Shown: positions 35,832 through 45,133 of the stretch, piece after piece | Position numbering within the stretch: position 1 is the stretch's first letter | Layout of the letters: each line of letters opens with the position of its first letter | NCBI GenBank assembly: GCA_029959285.1 | Contig: JASCOE010000007.1 | Span: 1-64,000 of the forward strand | Reading direction: 5' to 3' | DNA from: Flavobacteriaceae bacterium PS02337 | GTDB taxonomy: Bacteria > Bacteroidota > Bacteroidia > Flavobacteriales > Flavobacteriaceae | Length of the DNA: 64,000 bases | Position numbers and translations under genes: made by a program | Notes under the pieces: generated by a model | What the model saw: only the letters and a program-made list of their open reading frames with translations | What the model was told of the DNA's origin: nothing | Database searches by the model: none

Positions 35832-36299
35832 ATGCAAGAGGATTTTCAAAAATATATGCATCAATGTTTACATCTTGCTAAAACTGCTTTGGCAAATGGA
35901 AATCCGCCAGTTGGCGCTGTTATTGTATTAAATGGAGAAATAATTGGTACTGGAATTGAATCTGGAAAATCAACTGGAGATATTACCAATCATGCCGAAA
36001 TTATGGCAATTAGATCGGCTATAAAAAACGGTTATTCAGATAAATTGCAAATTGCATCCATGTATACGACGCACGAACCTTGTATTATGTGTTCGTATAT
36101 GATTCGCCATCATAAAATTGCTGAAATTGTTTACGGTACTTCAGTTCCTTACATTGGCGGACAAACCTCTCAATTTAGCATACTTTCTACAGAAGATGTT
36201 CCGAAATGGGGAAATAAACCAAAAGTAATCGGAGATGTTTGTGTTGAAGAATGCGATGCACTTAATGCTCAATTTTTAGAATTATTAAGCAAAAAATAA
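35832..36299 (+). CDS. Nucleoside deaminase (zinc-dependent, guanine/tRNA-type)
   Basis: 155 residues. Zinc site: His54 with catalytic Glu56 (NHAEIMAIRSA) and Cys84/Cys87 in HEPCIMCSYMIRHHKIAEIVYG, the cytidine deaminase-like fold. PPVGAVIVLNGEIIG is the N-terminal strand. The substrate (guanine, cytosine or another base) cannot be told from sequence. It is followed after 6 nt by the AraC gene, so they are co-transcribed. Confidence 0.9.
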   Translation: MQEDFQKYMHQCLHLAKTALANGNPPVGAVIVLNGEIIGTGIESGKSTGDITNHAEIMAIRSAIKNGYSDKLQIASMYTTHEPCIMCSYMIRHHKIAEIVYGTSVPYIGGQTSQFSILSTEDVPKWGNKPKVIGDVCVEECDALNAQFLELLSKK

Positions 36300-36305
36300 A
36301 ACAAC

Positions 36306-37184
36306 ATGCTTTCACAGTCGGTACATACGCTTGTTAACCAGCAAAATGGAAATTTATCATTCAAAGTATTTGAGTTCGATAACAGCAGTTATTTTGATCA
36401 TATTCAGCGAAATAATTATTTTACAATCATAATTATTACTTCTGGAGAAGGATTAGCAAAAGTTGATCTTTGCGAATACGCTTTTCAAGAAAACACATTA
36501 TTTGCTTTTTATCCTTATCAGCCTTTTATGTTGGCTTCTGAAGGAACTTTAACGGGAATTTCTATTCAGTTTCATCATGATTTTTTCTGTATTTACAGGC
36601 ATCATAAAGAGATTGCAGCAAACGGAATTTTATTCAACAATATTTATCAGCAGCCTTTTATTCTTCTGGATCAAAATAACAAACAAACTTTGATGAATAT
36701 CGTGAGAGAAATTGTCAATGAATTGAAAGTAGATGCTTTAAGAAAAGACGAGGTTTTGGTTTCTTATTTAAAAATATTTTTAGTGCTGGCAACTAGAATA
36801 AAACTCGAACAGCAATCTATTGAGCATATAAATGGCAATGAAAAACAAACGCTCATTATTCAGAATTTGAGAAATGCGATTGAAGATAATTTTAGAACCA
36901 AACATTCTGCAAGCGATTACGCTGATATGCTTCATGTAACACCAATTGTTTTGGCACGAACTGCAAAAAATCATTTCAACATGACACTTTCCGATTTGAT
37001 TACAGAACGAATTATAGTTGAGGCAAAAAGAGAATTATATCTCACCAACAAAACCGTCAAAGAGATTGCTTACGAATTGGGTTACGACGATGAATATTAT
37101 TTCAGCCGAGTTTTTAAAGGCAAAACCGATATCTCTCCGCAAATTTATAGAGATACAATTGGCTTTAACAGAGGTTCTTCCTAA
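36306..37184 (+). CDS. AraC-family transcriptional regulator
   Basis: 292 residues. N-terminal cupin-type sensor (YFTIIIITSGEGLAKVDLCEYAFQENTLFAFYPYQPFML) and C-terminal DNA-binding domain ending KTVKEIAYELGYDDEYYFSRVFKGKTDISPQIYR. It lies in the same transcript as the deaminase gene. It is the closest AraC gene to the 21-bp-spaced repeats in the OYE/DsrE promoter, so it is a candidate regulator of them. Confidence 0.93.
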   Translation: MLSQSVHTLVNQQNGNLSFKVFEFDNSSYFDHIQRNNYFTIIIITSGEGLAKVDLCEYAFQENTLFAFYPYQPFMLASEGTLTGISIQFHHDFFCIYRHHKEIAANGILFNNIYQQPFILLDQNNKQTLMNIVREIVNELKVDALRKDEVLVSYLKIFLVLATRIKLEQQSIEHINGNEKQTLIIQNLRNAIEDNFRTKHSASDYADMLHVTPIVLARTAKNHFNMTLSDLITERIIVEAKRELYLTNKTVKEIAYELGYDDEYYFSRVFKGKTDISPQIYRDTIGFNRGSS

Positions 37185-37210
37185 AAAAAAATCATTAAAA
37201 ACTAGTTCGT

Positions 37211-37396
37211 TTAGTCTTTATTATTATTTATCATTTCCCAAACAAGGTCAAGAGTCATAAGCGTTTTTAAACGAGTTCCGCAACTTAAATAGATCCACGT
37301 TCCCGAAGATTCTTCGGCGGTAAACATACAGGTAATTTGAGAAATATTTACGGTATATTGCGTTAGATCGTCGGTTCTAAATTGAATAGTTTTCAT
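37211..37396 (-). CDS. Small conserved-type protein of unknown function
   Basis: 61 residues from the ATG at 37394-37396. A longer reading from 37468 adds 24 residues with no support. The sequence MKTIQFRTDDLTQYTVNISQITCMFTAE then alternates strand-like stretches (GTWIYLSCGTRLKTLMTLDLVWEMI), giving a small beta/alpha domain, a little like a LytTR half. No known family assigned. It converges on the AraC gene with a 26-nt spacer. Confidence 0.55.
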   Translation of the reverse strand: MKTIQFRTDDLTQYTVNISQITCMFTAEESSGTWIYLSCGTRLKTLMTLDLVWEMINNNKD

Positions 37397-37578
37397 ATAA
37401 ATAAGATATTTGGGGCTGAAATATAAAAGAAACATAACGTTTCTTCCTATTCTATCAAATTTATACAATGAATCTCGTTTGTCTTTTAAATTCTATTTAA
37501 AATAATATTATTATAAAAACAGAATATTCTAGAACTATAAGAAAAAACCACGCTTTTCAGACTAGTACTATCTCATCA

Positions 37579-39624
37579 TTAAGAAGATGTAAAATCAATT
37601 CCATTTTCAGAATTATTTACCGCTTCAATCCAATCATAAATCTCAGTCTGCGCGCATCTTGGAATAGTAATATTTTGCGTATCCAATTCGTTTTTTCCTT
37701 CGCTATTTATGGTTCTTCTTTTTGTATTGTCTTCTAATTGAAGCTGAATGATTTTATTAATTTCAGCCACATTTTTTTCGTCAGAAATTGGAAAAGCAAC
37801 TTCTATTCTTCTGTTTAAATTTCTGCTCAACATATCTGCAGACGATAAATAGATTTTTTCTTTACCGTCGTTTGCAAATTTGTAAATCCTAGAATGTTCT
37901 AAAAACATCCCGACGATGCGATAAATTTTTATGTTTTCTGATACATTTTTTATTCCTGGTAATAATGTGCAGATTCCGCGTACAATCATCGTTACTTCTA
38001 CTCCTGCTTTGCTTGCTTCAACAAGTTTATCAATAATATCTTTTTCATCCACTCCATTTACTTTCAAAAATATAGAAGCTTCTTTTCCCGCTTTTTTATT
38101 CTTAATTTCTTTATCAATATACTCGATTAATTTGTCTTTCATATTAAAACCTGCCGCCAGAATTTCTTTTGGCATTCCGGTTTTTTTCTTGGTTTTCAAA
38201 AATGTAAAAACTTTTTTCAGATCCTCTGTATATTTTTTTTCTGATGTGAAGAAACCAAAATCAGAATATACATTTGCTGTAGTTTCATTAAAATTTCCTG
38301 TAGACAAATAACTGTAATTCTTCTTATTTCCGTATTTATCTTTCATCGTAACCATTGCAATTTTAGCATGAACTTTTAAATTCGGCATGCTTTGAATGAT
38401 TTTTATTCCTGCATTTTTCATTTCGCGCGACCAGAATAAATTGTTGTATTCGTCGAATCTTGCTTTTACTTCGACAAAAACGGTTACTTTTTTTCCGTTT
38501 TTGGCGGCGCTAATTAAGGCATTTGCAATTAAAGATTGCGATGAAATTCGATATAAAGTAATTTTAATTTCGAGAACATTTCGATTTATTGCCGCCTGAT
38601 TAAAGAACTGAAGCACATAATAATACGACTGATACGGAAAATGCAGCAATTGGTTTTGTTTGTCTATAATCTCAAAAATAGATTTGCTGCTTTCAAAAGG
38701 TAAATGCTTGAGATTCGGATAATTTGAGCCTTGAAGTTTTGGTTTAATCGGATTCGGAAAACTAAATAAATCATACAAATTGTGATGACTTCCGCCTTTT
38801 ATCATTTCATTGTTTTTGAGGCGAAAAGCATTTTTACAAACTAAAATTGTGTCAGAATCCATATTAAAATCATACAAAAATCTTGTCGATGAACCTCGTT
38901 TTCGCTGTGCTACTTTTTCTTCAATTTTTGCTATTAAATCTCCCGAATTTTCATCTTCAATAAGATAATTTTCATCGCGATTTAATTTAATCGCATAACA
39001 AGAAACCACTTTTCCAGAAGTAAATATAAACGGCAGACATTTCTTTATTATGGTATCAATTGAAATAATATAATGCGTATCTCCTTGACTTTGCAACTTT
39101 TTGTATCGTTCTAATTTATCCGAAGGAATATTCAGATACGCGTAATTATAATTTCCAGAATTGTCTTTTAATTTTACTAATAAATAAAGGCTTCTATTAT
39201 TTAAAAAGTAGGTTTTGGGCTGATTTACAGAAATATAAATTACTTGAATGTAAGACAAAATAATACTTTTAAAATAGTATTCAATTTCATTTAAATGTTC
39301 TTGTAAAAGTTCCTGATTTTCATAATAAACAATATTATTTTCTCTTAATTCGGTCAATATTGAAGTATTCCAAATCGTTCCGAATCTATTTTGCTGGAGA
39401 TTTACTTCGTTTAAAATCTTGGCTAATAAATCTTTATTTTTTTTAGAATGTTTTACCATCAGTTTTTTGACTTTCACCCTAAAAAATTCGTCCAAATTGG
39501 AAGAATGAATGGCTAAAAATTTAATTCTTTCGTATAATGAATTATTTAAGTCTTCCGCTTCATCCAAAATAGTACTATTGAAAGAAAGCCACGAGATTTC
39601 TGAAGGAATAAGATAGTTTTGCAC
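37579..39624 (-). CDS. ppk1: Polyphosphate kinase 1
   Basis: 681 residues, full length. N-terminal domain LIPSEISWLSFNSTILDEAEDLNNSLYERIKFLAIHSSNLDEFFRVKV is diagnostic. The catalytic His lies in SMPNLKVHAKIAMV and the second His in FLEHSRIYKFAN; GNFNETTANVYSDFGFFT and SSADMLSRNLNRRIEVAFPI complete the PLD-like core. It makes and reverses polyphosphate synthesis from ATP, helping stress survival. A single gene flanked by unrelated ones. Confidence 0.97.
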   Translation of the reverse strand: MQNYLIPSEISWLSFNSTILDEAEDLNNSLYERIKFLAIHSSNLDEFFRVKVKKLMVKHSKKNKDLLAKILNEVNLQQNRFGTIWNTSILTELRENNIVYYENQELLQEHLNEIEYYFKSIILSYIQVIYISVNQPKTYFLNNRSLYLLVKLKDNSGNYNYAYLNIPSDKLERYKKLQSQGDTHYIISIDTIIKKCLPFIFTSGKVVSCYAIKLNRDENYLIEDENSGDLIAKIEEKVAQRKRGSSTRFLYDFNMDSDTILVCKNAFRLKNNEMIKGGSHHNLYDLFSFPNPIKPKLQGSNYPNLKHLPFESSKSIFEIIDKQNQLLHFPYQSYYYVLQFFNQAAINRNVLEIKITLYRISSQSLIANALISAAKNGKKVTVFVEVKARFDEYNNLFWSREMKNAGIKIIQSMPNLKVHAKIAMVTMKDKYGNKKNYSYLSTGNFNETTANVYSDFGFFTSEKKYTEDLKKVFTFLKTKKKTGMPKEILAAGFNMKDKLIEYIDKEIKNKKAGKEASIFLKVNGVDEKDIIDKLVEASKAGVEVTMIVRGICTLLPGIKNVSENIKIYRIVGMFLEHSRIYKFANDGKEKIYLSSADMLSRNLNRRIEVAFPISDEKNVAEINKIIQLQLEDNTKRRTINSEGKNELDTQNITIPRCAQTEIYDWIEAVNNSENGIDFTSS

Positions 39625-39808
39625 GTTTAGTTAGCTAGTTTTTGAGAGAACAAATGGTTTATTGTCTATTTACATATTTGTAAATTAAGCAATAAATTAT
39701 TGTAAAATGTAAACGCAAAGAACCAGTTAACCATAATTTAATTTATAGATAACATTATTGTTTCGTTTTAAATTCTGTAGAATCTATTTTTATAAGTTTA
39801 GAAAATAA

Positions 39809-40774
39809 CTATGCCGACTTACAAGATTCAAAAAAGTCAAAAGCTCTTTTTTCTGCATAAGAATACGTCGAATCTTTAAGCGGAAAAGCGCAATGTCCGC
39901 CATATTTTGGAGTTTCCAGATAGACATAATTGCTTTCTTGAGCAATCGCTCTCGGATAACATCTTTCGCCTAAAAAAGGATCGTCAAGCGAATTAATAAT
40001 TAAAACTGGAGTCGTAATATTTTTAAGTGAAAATTCTGGAGAAACACGTTCGTAATAATCATCTCGACTCGCAAAACCGTGCAATGGTGCTGTAAAATAC
40101 TGATCAACTTCATCAAAAGAAGTGATTTTATCGATTTGATCACTATTTATAAAATCGGGAAATTGAGCCGCTTTGTATTTTAGTTTTCTTTTAATGTCAA
40201 TTGTGAAATTCTTTAAATAAACTCGATTAAATCCTTGTTTTAGTACAGCAGCGCTTGTCGCAATATGAGTTGGAACCGAAATCGAAACGGCGGCTTTTAT
40301 ACGGTTATCAATTGCTGTCCATCCTAAATAATTCAACAGCTGAACGCCGCCCATTGAATAACCAATTAAATAAACATCTGTAAAGCCTTTTCGTAAAACA
40401 AATTGCACCACTTCGTCTAAATCATCTACTGCGCCGTGGTGATAAAGTCTTGGCAAACGATTCATTTCTCCTCCACAAGTACGATTATTCCATGCGAAAA
40501 CCGAAAAACCTTTCTGCTGAAAATAAGCCGCACAACTATTATTATAAGTTCTTCTAGAATCGCCTTCTAAACCATGACATAAAATAACTGCTTTTTTAGG
40601 ATCATTTAGAATGAAATCAATATTGATAAAATCTCCATCGTTTAATTCCTGTTTTTCTCTGGTATAGCCAGGAACTTCAAACTTTTTAAACAAAGCCGCA
40701 TAAATAGTAGAAACGTGCCTATTACGATGAATAATAGGAGGAAAATTATATTCTGATCGTTCAATTATTGGCAT
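39809..40774 (-). CDS. YheT-type alpha/beta hydrolase
   Basis: 321 residues. The family opening NFPPIIHRNRHVSTIYAALFKK (YheT 'NGH..TI' form) is followed by KKAVILCHGLEGDSRRTY (oxyanion), FAWNNRTCGGEMNRLPRLYHHGAVDDLDEVV and nucleophile elbow LIGYSMGGVQLLNYLGW. His is near YGGHCAFPL. The E. coli homologue is of unknown substrate and is annotated as a putative esterase. A single gene; its start is preceded by a 128-base spacer to the gene at 40903. Confidence 0.9.
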   Translation of the reverse strand: MPIIERSEYNFPPIIHRNRHVSTIYAALFKKFEVPGYTREKQELNDGDFINIDFILNDPKKAVILCHGLEGDSRRTYNNSCAAYFQQKGFSVFAWNNRTCGGEMNRLPRLYHHGAVDDLDEVVQFVLRKGFTDVYLIGYSMGGVQLLNYLGWTAIDNRIKAAVSISVPTHIATSAAVLKQGFNRVYLKNFTIDIKRKLKYKAAQFPDFINSDQIDKITSFDEVDQYFTAPLHGFASRDDYYERVSPEFSLKNITTPVLIINSLDDPFLGERCYPRAIAQESNYVYLETPKYGGHCAFPLKDSTYSYAEKRAFDFFESCKSA

Positions 40775-40845
40775 CTTGAAAAAAAGGTTTTTGTGTGAAT
40801 TTACACAAATTTAATAAATATTATAAAGCGATGTATGAAATAAAT

Positions 40846-40873
40846 AAAGCCAGAAAAATGTTTTTCTGGCTTT
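40846..40873 (-). terminator. Terminator after the VOC/SnoaL fusion gene
   Basis: Perfect 13-bp stem AAAGCCAGAAAAA / TTTTTCTGGCTTT with a 2-nt loop. Confidence 0.8.
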
Positions 40874-40902
40874 AAAATTAGTTGACAAAAAATTAGCTTT
40901 TA

Positions 40903-41898
40903 TTATTTTTCAACAAAAACATATAGTTTCTGTACTTTTCCATTTTCAATTACAAACAAATCCATTCCGCTTACAACAGCTGGTTTTGCTTTTGAACCAA
41001 ACTGCCAGTACAATCGCACGATATTATGATTGGTTTCTACTGATTTGGAAGTAAATTTAAAATCAGGATTTTTGGTTTGAAGTTTTACAATAAATTTACT
41101 GATATCGTCGATTCCGTTTGCAATAAAATGACGATCAACCATTTCTATATCAGATGCGTAAATTTGATTTAAAAGTGATTTACGTTTTGATTCTTCTTTT
41201 TCATTCCAAATTTTAAGATGCGTTTCTACTATTGCAGTATTCTTTTTAGCATCAAAATCATCTGCAGCAACTTTTTTTACTTCGGCATTTTTTGGCGACC
41301 ATAACACGGTTTTTGGATGTGATTTTTCATATCCTTTTCCATTTGGATAAGAAACCAATTCCATTTTAGAACCCCACGGAGTTTCAAAATAAACCCAAGA
41401 TTCTCCAGCTGTATCTCCAGAAGGCGTTGTAAAAGATTCTCCAATTATTTTGACACCTTTACTTTTTAAATATTGTACAGCGGCACTAATATCTTTTACA
41501 TAAAATGCAATATGCGAAGCTCCGATATCATCTGTATTAGGATGCGTTAAACTTCCTTTATTGTCTGCATATTCGAAAACTTCAATACTGGCTCCGCTTC
41601 CTGCATTTATCATTTTTATGGTAACGGCGCCTGTTTTAGGATTGATATGATTTAATTCTTTCCAAGCTGCATCGAGCGGAATTGGACCTAATTGTGTTAC
41701 GGGCGTAAAACCAAGAACATCGTGAAAAAATAGTACTGCTTTATTAAGATCCGGAACATTAATTCCAACGTGATCGATTCCGACAATTCCGGCATTATTT
41801 TGAGCAGTTGTTTTTTCTGAAGCAGAAAAAAGTATTAGTAAGTTAAGCATTGCTGCTGCTGAGTTTTGTATTTTTTTATTTGTTTTCATGATTATCAA
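40903..41898 (-). CDS. Exported VOC (glyoxalase-type) domain fused to a SnoaL-like domain
   Basis: 331 residues. Signal-like segment (AAAMLNLLILFSASEKTTAQ) at the N-terminus; an alternative ATG at codon 4. VOC domain at about 38-168: GIVGIDHVGINVPDLNKAVLFFHDVLGFTPV, GASHIAFYVKDISAAVQYLKSKGVKI and WVYFETPWGSKMELVSYP. SnoaL-like domain at about 215-331 (VETHLKIWNEKEESKRKSLLNQIYASDIEMVDRHFIANGIDDISKFI). VOC domains bind metals or small molecules through His/Glu. The two-domain order in one exported chain is unusual. Probably downstream of the SDR at 41929, 30-nt gap. Confidence 0.85.
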   Translation of the reverse strand: MIIMKTNKKIQNSAAAMLNLLILFSASEKTTAQNNAGIVGIDHVGINVPDLNKAVLFFHDVLGFTPVTQLGPIPLDAAWKELNHINPKTGAVTIKMINAGSGASIEVFEYADNKGSLTHPNTDDIGASHIAFYVKDISAAVQYLKSKGVKIIGESFTTPSGDTAGESWVYFETPWGSKMELVSYPNGKGYEKSHPKTVLWSPKNAEVKKVAADDFDAKKNTAIVETHLKIWNEKEESKRKSLLNQIYASDIEMVDRHFIANGIDDISKFIVKLQTKNPDFKFTSKSVETNHNIVRLYWQFGSKAKPAVVSGMDLFVIENGKVQKLYVFVEK

Positions 41899-41928
41899 AT
41901 GTTGTATTAGTATTGATTTTTTTTAAAA

Positions 41929-42786
41929 TTAATTAGTGTAAGCTGCTAGCCATTTTGCTTTAATATTGGCGCGAGCTTCAATAAATTCTTTGTCAGTTCC
42001 CTGCGCAATGGCATCAAGCGGAAAACGAAGCGGTCTCTCTCCTTTTTTCATACTTACCAATTCTAAAATACCATCGGCAATAGTTTGCGGATTCATATCG
42101 AATTGTGCCATTTTACCAAATAAAGCGCTTCCTATTGCATTGAATTTTTCTGTCGCGGCTTCTCCGTATTCTTCTATAATTTCAGTTTTATCTGCGTGAA
42201 TACCAGCTTTAGAACCGTTATTCATTTCTGTTGGATAAACTCCTGGCTGAATGCTTACATTTTCAATTCCGTACGCTTCAAGTTCGTCTTGTAATCCTTC
42301 TGTAAAACTTTCTACCACAAGTTTTGATGCGATATACGGAATCATAAAAGGAAGTGTATGTCCGCTTGCTCCAGTTGTAATGTTGATGACAAGTCCGTTT
42401 TTTTCTTTTCTCATAGAAGGAAGTACTGCTTGATACATACGCAAAACACTGTAAACGTTTACATCGAACATTCTGCGAACCTGATCGATAGAATATCCTT
42501 CAAGCAAACCAAAACCACTTACTGCTGCATTGTTAATCAAGACATCAATTTTACCGTATTTGATAATTACTTTTTCGATAGCTTGTGTAACAGATACATC
42601 GTCTGTAACATCGATATCCACAACTTCAATGTTTTCTATTGCTCCCAATTCTTGTGCTGCAGCAGCATTTTTATCTTTTGTGTTGCGCATTCCTGCAATT
42701 ACCGAATGACCTGCATTAGCCAATGTTACTGCTGTAAGTTTTCCAAAACCTGTACTTGTTCCTGTAATAAAAATTGTTTTTGACAT
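41929..42786 (-). CDS. Short-chain dehydrogenase/reductase (SDR)
   Basis: 285 residues. TGTSTGFG (residues 8-15), NNAAVSGFG after LIN, catalytic Tyr151/Lys155 (YIASK), with Ser near NITTGASG. The extended C-terminus (AQGTDKEFIEARANIKAKWLAAY) is as in NAD(P)-dependent SDRs that modify alcohols or ketones. The promoter has an exact FNR-type box (TTGAT-N4-ATCAA at 42888-42901). It starts a unit with the VOC fusion gene. A Crp/Fnr gene lies just upstream. Confidence 0.92.
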   Translation of the reverse strand: MSKTIFITGTSTGFGKLTAVTLANAGHSVIAGMRNTKDKNAAAAQELGAIENIEVVDIDVTDDVSVTQAIEKVIIKYGKIDVLINNAAVSGFGLLEGYSIDQVRRMFDVNVYSVLRMYQAVLPSMRKEKNGLVINITTGASGHTLPFMIPYIASKLVVESFTEGLQDELEAYGIENVSIQPGVYPTEMNNGSKAGIHADKTEIIEEYGEAATEKFNAIGSALFGKMAQFDMNPQTIADGILELVSMKKGERPLRFPLDAIAQGTDKEFIEARANIKAKWLAAYTN

Positions 42787-42835
42787 GATTTCTAATATTA
42801 AATTGTTTTATAATGTTTGTTTCTTTTGAACATTA

Positions 42836-42901
42836 CAAAGTTGCGTCTAATGCAAAACCTGCACATTGATTAGAAATAAGTAAAAACTTGATTTAGATCA
42901 A
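42836..42901 (-). promoter_or_regulatory. SDR promoter with an exact FNR/Crp-type operator
   Basis: CTTGAT-TTAG-ATCAAG (42887-42902) is an exact copy of the FNR consensus TTGAT-N4-ATCAA. On the minus strand CAACTTTG (42836-42843) is a relaxed -7 box. The operator centre lies about 64 bp upstream of the likely transcription start, close to the class-I position (-61.5). The Crp/Fnr gene at 42951 is the likely regulator. Confidence 0.65.
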
Positions 42902-42917
42902 GAGTTTGGAAAAGACA

Positions 42918-42942
42918 TAAAAAAAGGAGCTCTAAAGCTCCT
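42918..42942 (-). terminator. Terminator after the Crp/Fnr-type gene
   Basis: Stem AGGAGCT / AGCTCCT with a 4-nt loop and a U-tract in the minus direction. Confidence 0.82.
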
Positions 42943-42950
42943 GATGTTAT

Positions 42951-43529
42951 CTATTTTTTTGCCGTTTGTTTTCGAATACGACTTAATGTTTCTGGTGTCA
43001 TTCCTAAATAGGAAGCAATCATAGTCTGCGGAATTCGAGAAGCAAAGCCTGGATATTTGTTTATAAAGTTTAAATACTTTTCTTCGGCTGTTAAAGTCAG
43101 TGAAGCTTGAATTCGATTTTGTGCGGCAATAAAGCTTCTTTGTAAAATAGCATTAACCATATTGTTAAACGCTGGTATTTCTTTGCAAAGCAATTCGAAA
43201 TTTTCGTGGGTAAAAAGTACGAGCTCTGTATCTTCAATTGCATCAATATTAAACCGAGACGGCTGTTGCATTATTAAACTCTCGCGGTCGCCTGTCCACC
43301 AATTTTCAATACTAAAACTATTTACGTGTTCACTTCCTTTTTCATCGACTGTATATGTTCTTACGCAGCCTTGCGTAATAAAAGCATCGTATTTCCAGAC
43401 ATCTCCTTCTTGCAATAAATATTGTCTTTTTCGGAGTTTTTTTACAATAGCAAACGATTGAATCCGTTCCGATTCTGCAGGAGACAGTTCAGATTTTTCT
43501 TCAAGGTATTTTTGGAATATTTCGTACAT
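42951..43529 (-). CDS. Crp/Fnr-family regulator
   Basis: 192 residues from the ATG at 43529 (a longer frame starts at 43580 but adds an unlikely N-terminus). A cyclic nucleotide-binding-like domain fills the first ~140 residues (KKLRKRQYLLQEGDVWKYDAFITQGCVRTYTVDEKGSEHVNSF). The C-terminal HTH carries ASYLGMTPETLSRIRKQ; ETLSR matches the Glu, Ser and Arg of the E. coli FNR recognition helix (ETISR). No N-terminal Cys cluster is present, so no Fe-S sensing is expected. The matching FNR-type box lies just downstream at 42888-42901. It is divergent from the esterase gene at 43657. Confidence 0.9.
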   Translation of the reverse strand: MYEIFQKYLEEKSELSPAESERIQSFAIVKKLRKRQYLLQEGDVWKYDAFITQGCVRTYTVDEKGSEHVNSFSIENWWTGDRESLIMQQPSRFNIDAIEDTELVLFTHENFELLCKEIPAFNNMVNAILQRSFIAAQNRIQASLTLTAEEKYLNFINKYPGFASRIPQTMIASYLGMTPETLSRIRKQTAKK

Positions 43530-43656
43530 AGCACGTAAAATTATGTAAAAAGCAGCTGACGTACAAAAATTAAATCTCAAAAAAAAACTTCAGGATACAA
43601 CAGGACAGGTACAGCACATTATTTCTTTACTTTTGAAAGTAATCAAAAAGAAAAAA

Positions 43657-45117
43657 ATGCATTCCAATAAATTGAGTTTCCCTTTTTTAATTGTTTTTCT
43701 TGTATTTAGCTTAAACCTATTTAGCCAAATTACACTTCCAAAAATTTTGGGACATAATATGGTTTTACAGCAAAAGAAAGAAGTAGCCATTTGGGGAACT
43801 GCAAGTCCAGATGAAAAAATTTCTGTTGAATTTGCTGGTCAAAACAAAAAAACGATTGCTGATAAATCTGGAAAATGGTCTGTAAAGCTCAAACCGATGA
43901 AAGCGTCGTTTACCCCGCGTGAAATGACCATAAAAGGTAGCAATACAATAGTTCTTAAAAATATATTGGTTGGTGAAGTTTGGCTTTGTTCTGGACAATC
44001 AAATATGGAATACGCAATGAGAAAATACAGTAAATTTGAAACAGCGACAAAAGGATACAAACCACCAGAAGATGATTTAAACAAAGCAAGCAACACGAAT
44101 ATTCGCATTTTTCTAGATCGCAGAAAATATATGGATCCAAGTCCAGAACATTTGGGTTGGGACGCTGCAATGGGAAAACCTTTGGTTGATTTTTCTGCTG
44201 TGGGATATTATTTTGCGAAAGATTTGTATGCTAAATTACACGTTCCAATCGGAATGATTTCGGCAGCAGTTCCAGGCAGCAGAATAGAACCGTGGATTCA
44301 ATCTTCAAAAATGGAAATCGCTCCGAAAATGAAAAACGGAAAAACGTTGGAAAAATTGAGCGCAGACGGCGGCGAATCGGGTAAGTTTTACGATACTATG
44401 ATTCAACCCTTAATTCCGTACACTTTAAAAGGATTTCTTTGGTATCAAGGAGAATCGAATTGTTTTCTTAATGAAAATATTCGTTATGCTTATAAATTTA
44501 AAACATTAATAGAAAGCTGGAGAAACGATTGGAACGATCCAAAAATGCCTTTTTACTTTGTCCAGCTTGCTCCTTACGCCTATTCAACTACCAAAGACGA
44601 ACGTTCGCACACTGCTGAACAGCTTCCTGAATTTTGGGAAGCACAAAAACTTGCGCTTCATTTAAAAAATACCAATACCATTGCGATTACCGATTTGGTT
44701 GATAGTATCGCAGATTTGCATCCGGGATATAAATGGGAAATTGGGCGTCGTTTGAGCCTTTTAGCTTCCAATAAAACCTACGGACAAAAAAATATTGTTT
44801 GGTCTGGACCCGTTTATAAAAAAATGAAAACCGTTGGCAATACCATCGAAATCACGTACTCTTATACTGGAAGCGGTTTAAAAAGCCGTGACGGAAAACC
44901 GCTAACTTGGTTTACGATTGCGGGAGAAGACGGAAAATTTGTAAAAGCAAATGCCGAAATAAAAGGCGATAAAATCATTCTTTCTTCACCTGAAATTATG
45001 CATCCCGTTTTTGCTCGTTTTGGTTGGAATGAAGGCGCGCAATCTAATTTTATTAATAATGAAGGATTACCAGCCGTTCCTTTCCGAACCGATAATCCTT
45101 GGGATAACCTATTTTAA
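43657..45117 (+). CDS. Sialate O-acetylesterase-type SGNH esterase, exported
   Basis: 486 residues from the ATG at 43657. An earlier TTG at 43633 falls inside TACTTTTG (43628-43635), a perfect -7 box, so it is rejected as the start. Signal peptide MHSNKLSFPFLIVFLVFSLNLFSQ. A beta-rich N-terminal part, then EVWLCSGQSNMEYAM (SGNH block I with the catalytic Ser), LWYQGESNC and the DLHPGYKWEIGRR block with Asp/His. It deacetylates sialic acid or other O-acetylated glycans. It is a single gene; divergent from the Crp/Fnr gene. Confidence 0.92.
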   Translation: MHSNKLSFPFLIVFLVFSLNLFSQITLPKILGHNMVLQQKKEVAIWGTASPDEKISVEFAGQNKKTIADKSGKWSVKLKPMKASFTPREMTIKGSNTIVLKNILVGEVWLCSGQSNMEYAMRKYSKFETATKGYKPPEDDLNKASNTNIRIFLDRRKYMDPSPEHLGWDAAMGKPLVDFSAVGYYFAKDLYAKLHVPIGMISAAVPGSRIEPWIQSSKMEIAPKMKNGKTLEKLSADGGESGKFYDTMIQPLIPYTLKGFLWYQGESNCFLNENIRYAYKFKTLIESWRNDWNDPKMPFYFVQLAPYAYSTTKDERSHTAEQLPEFWEAQKLALHLKNTNTIAITDLVDSIADLHPGYKWEIGRRLSLLASNKTYGQKNIVWSGPVYKKMKTVGNTIEITYSYTGSGLKSRDGKPLTWFTIAGEDGKFVKANAEIKGDKIILSSPEIMHPVFARFGWNEGAQSNFINNEGLPAVPFRTDNPWDNLF

Positions 45118-45133
45118 TAAAGTAAATAAAATT

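Noticed and set aside
42358-42783. 141-codon Cys-rich plus-strand frame
   Set aside because: It is antisense to the SDR at 41929-42786; its Cys and Ser richness is what the opposite strand of a Gly/Ala/Thr-rich protein gives.
43633-43656. TTG start of the sialate esterase
   Set aside because: It lies in an exact -7 promoter box; the ATG at 43657 gives a proper signal peptide.
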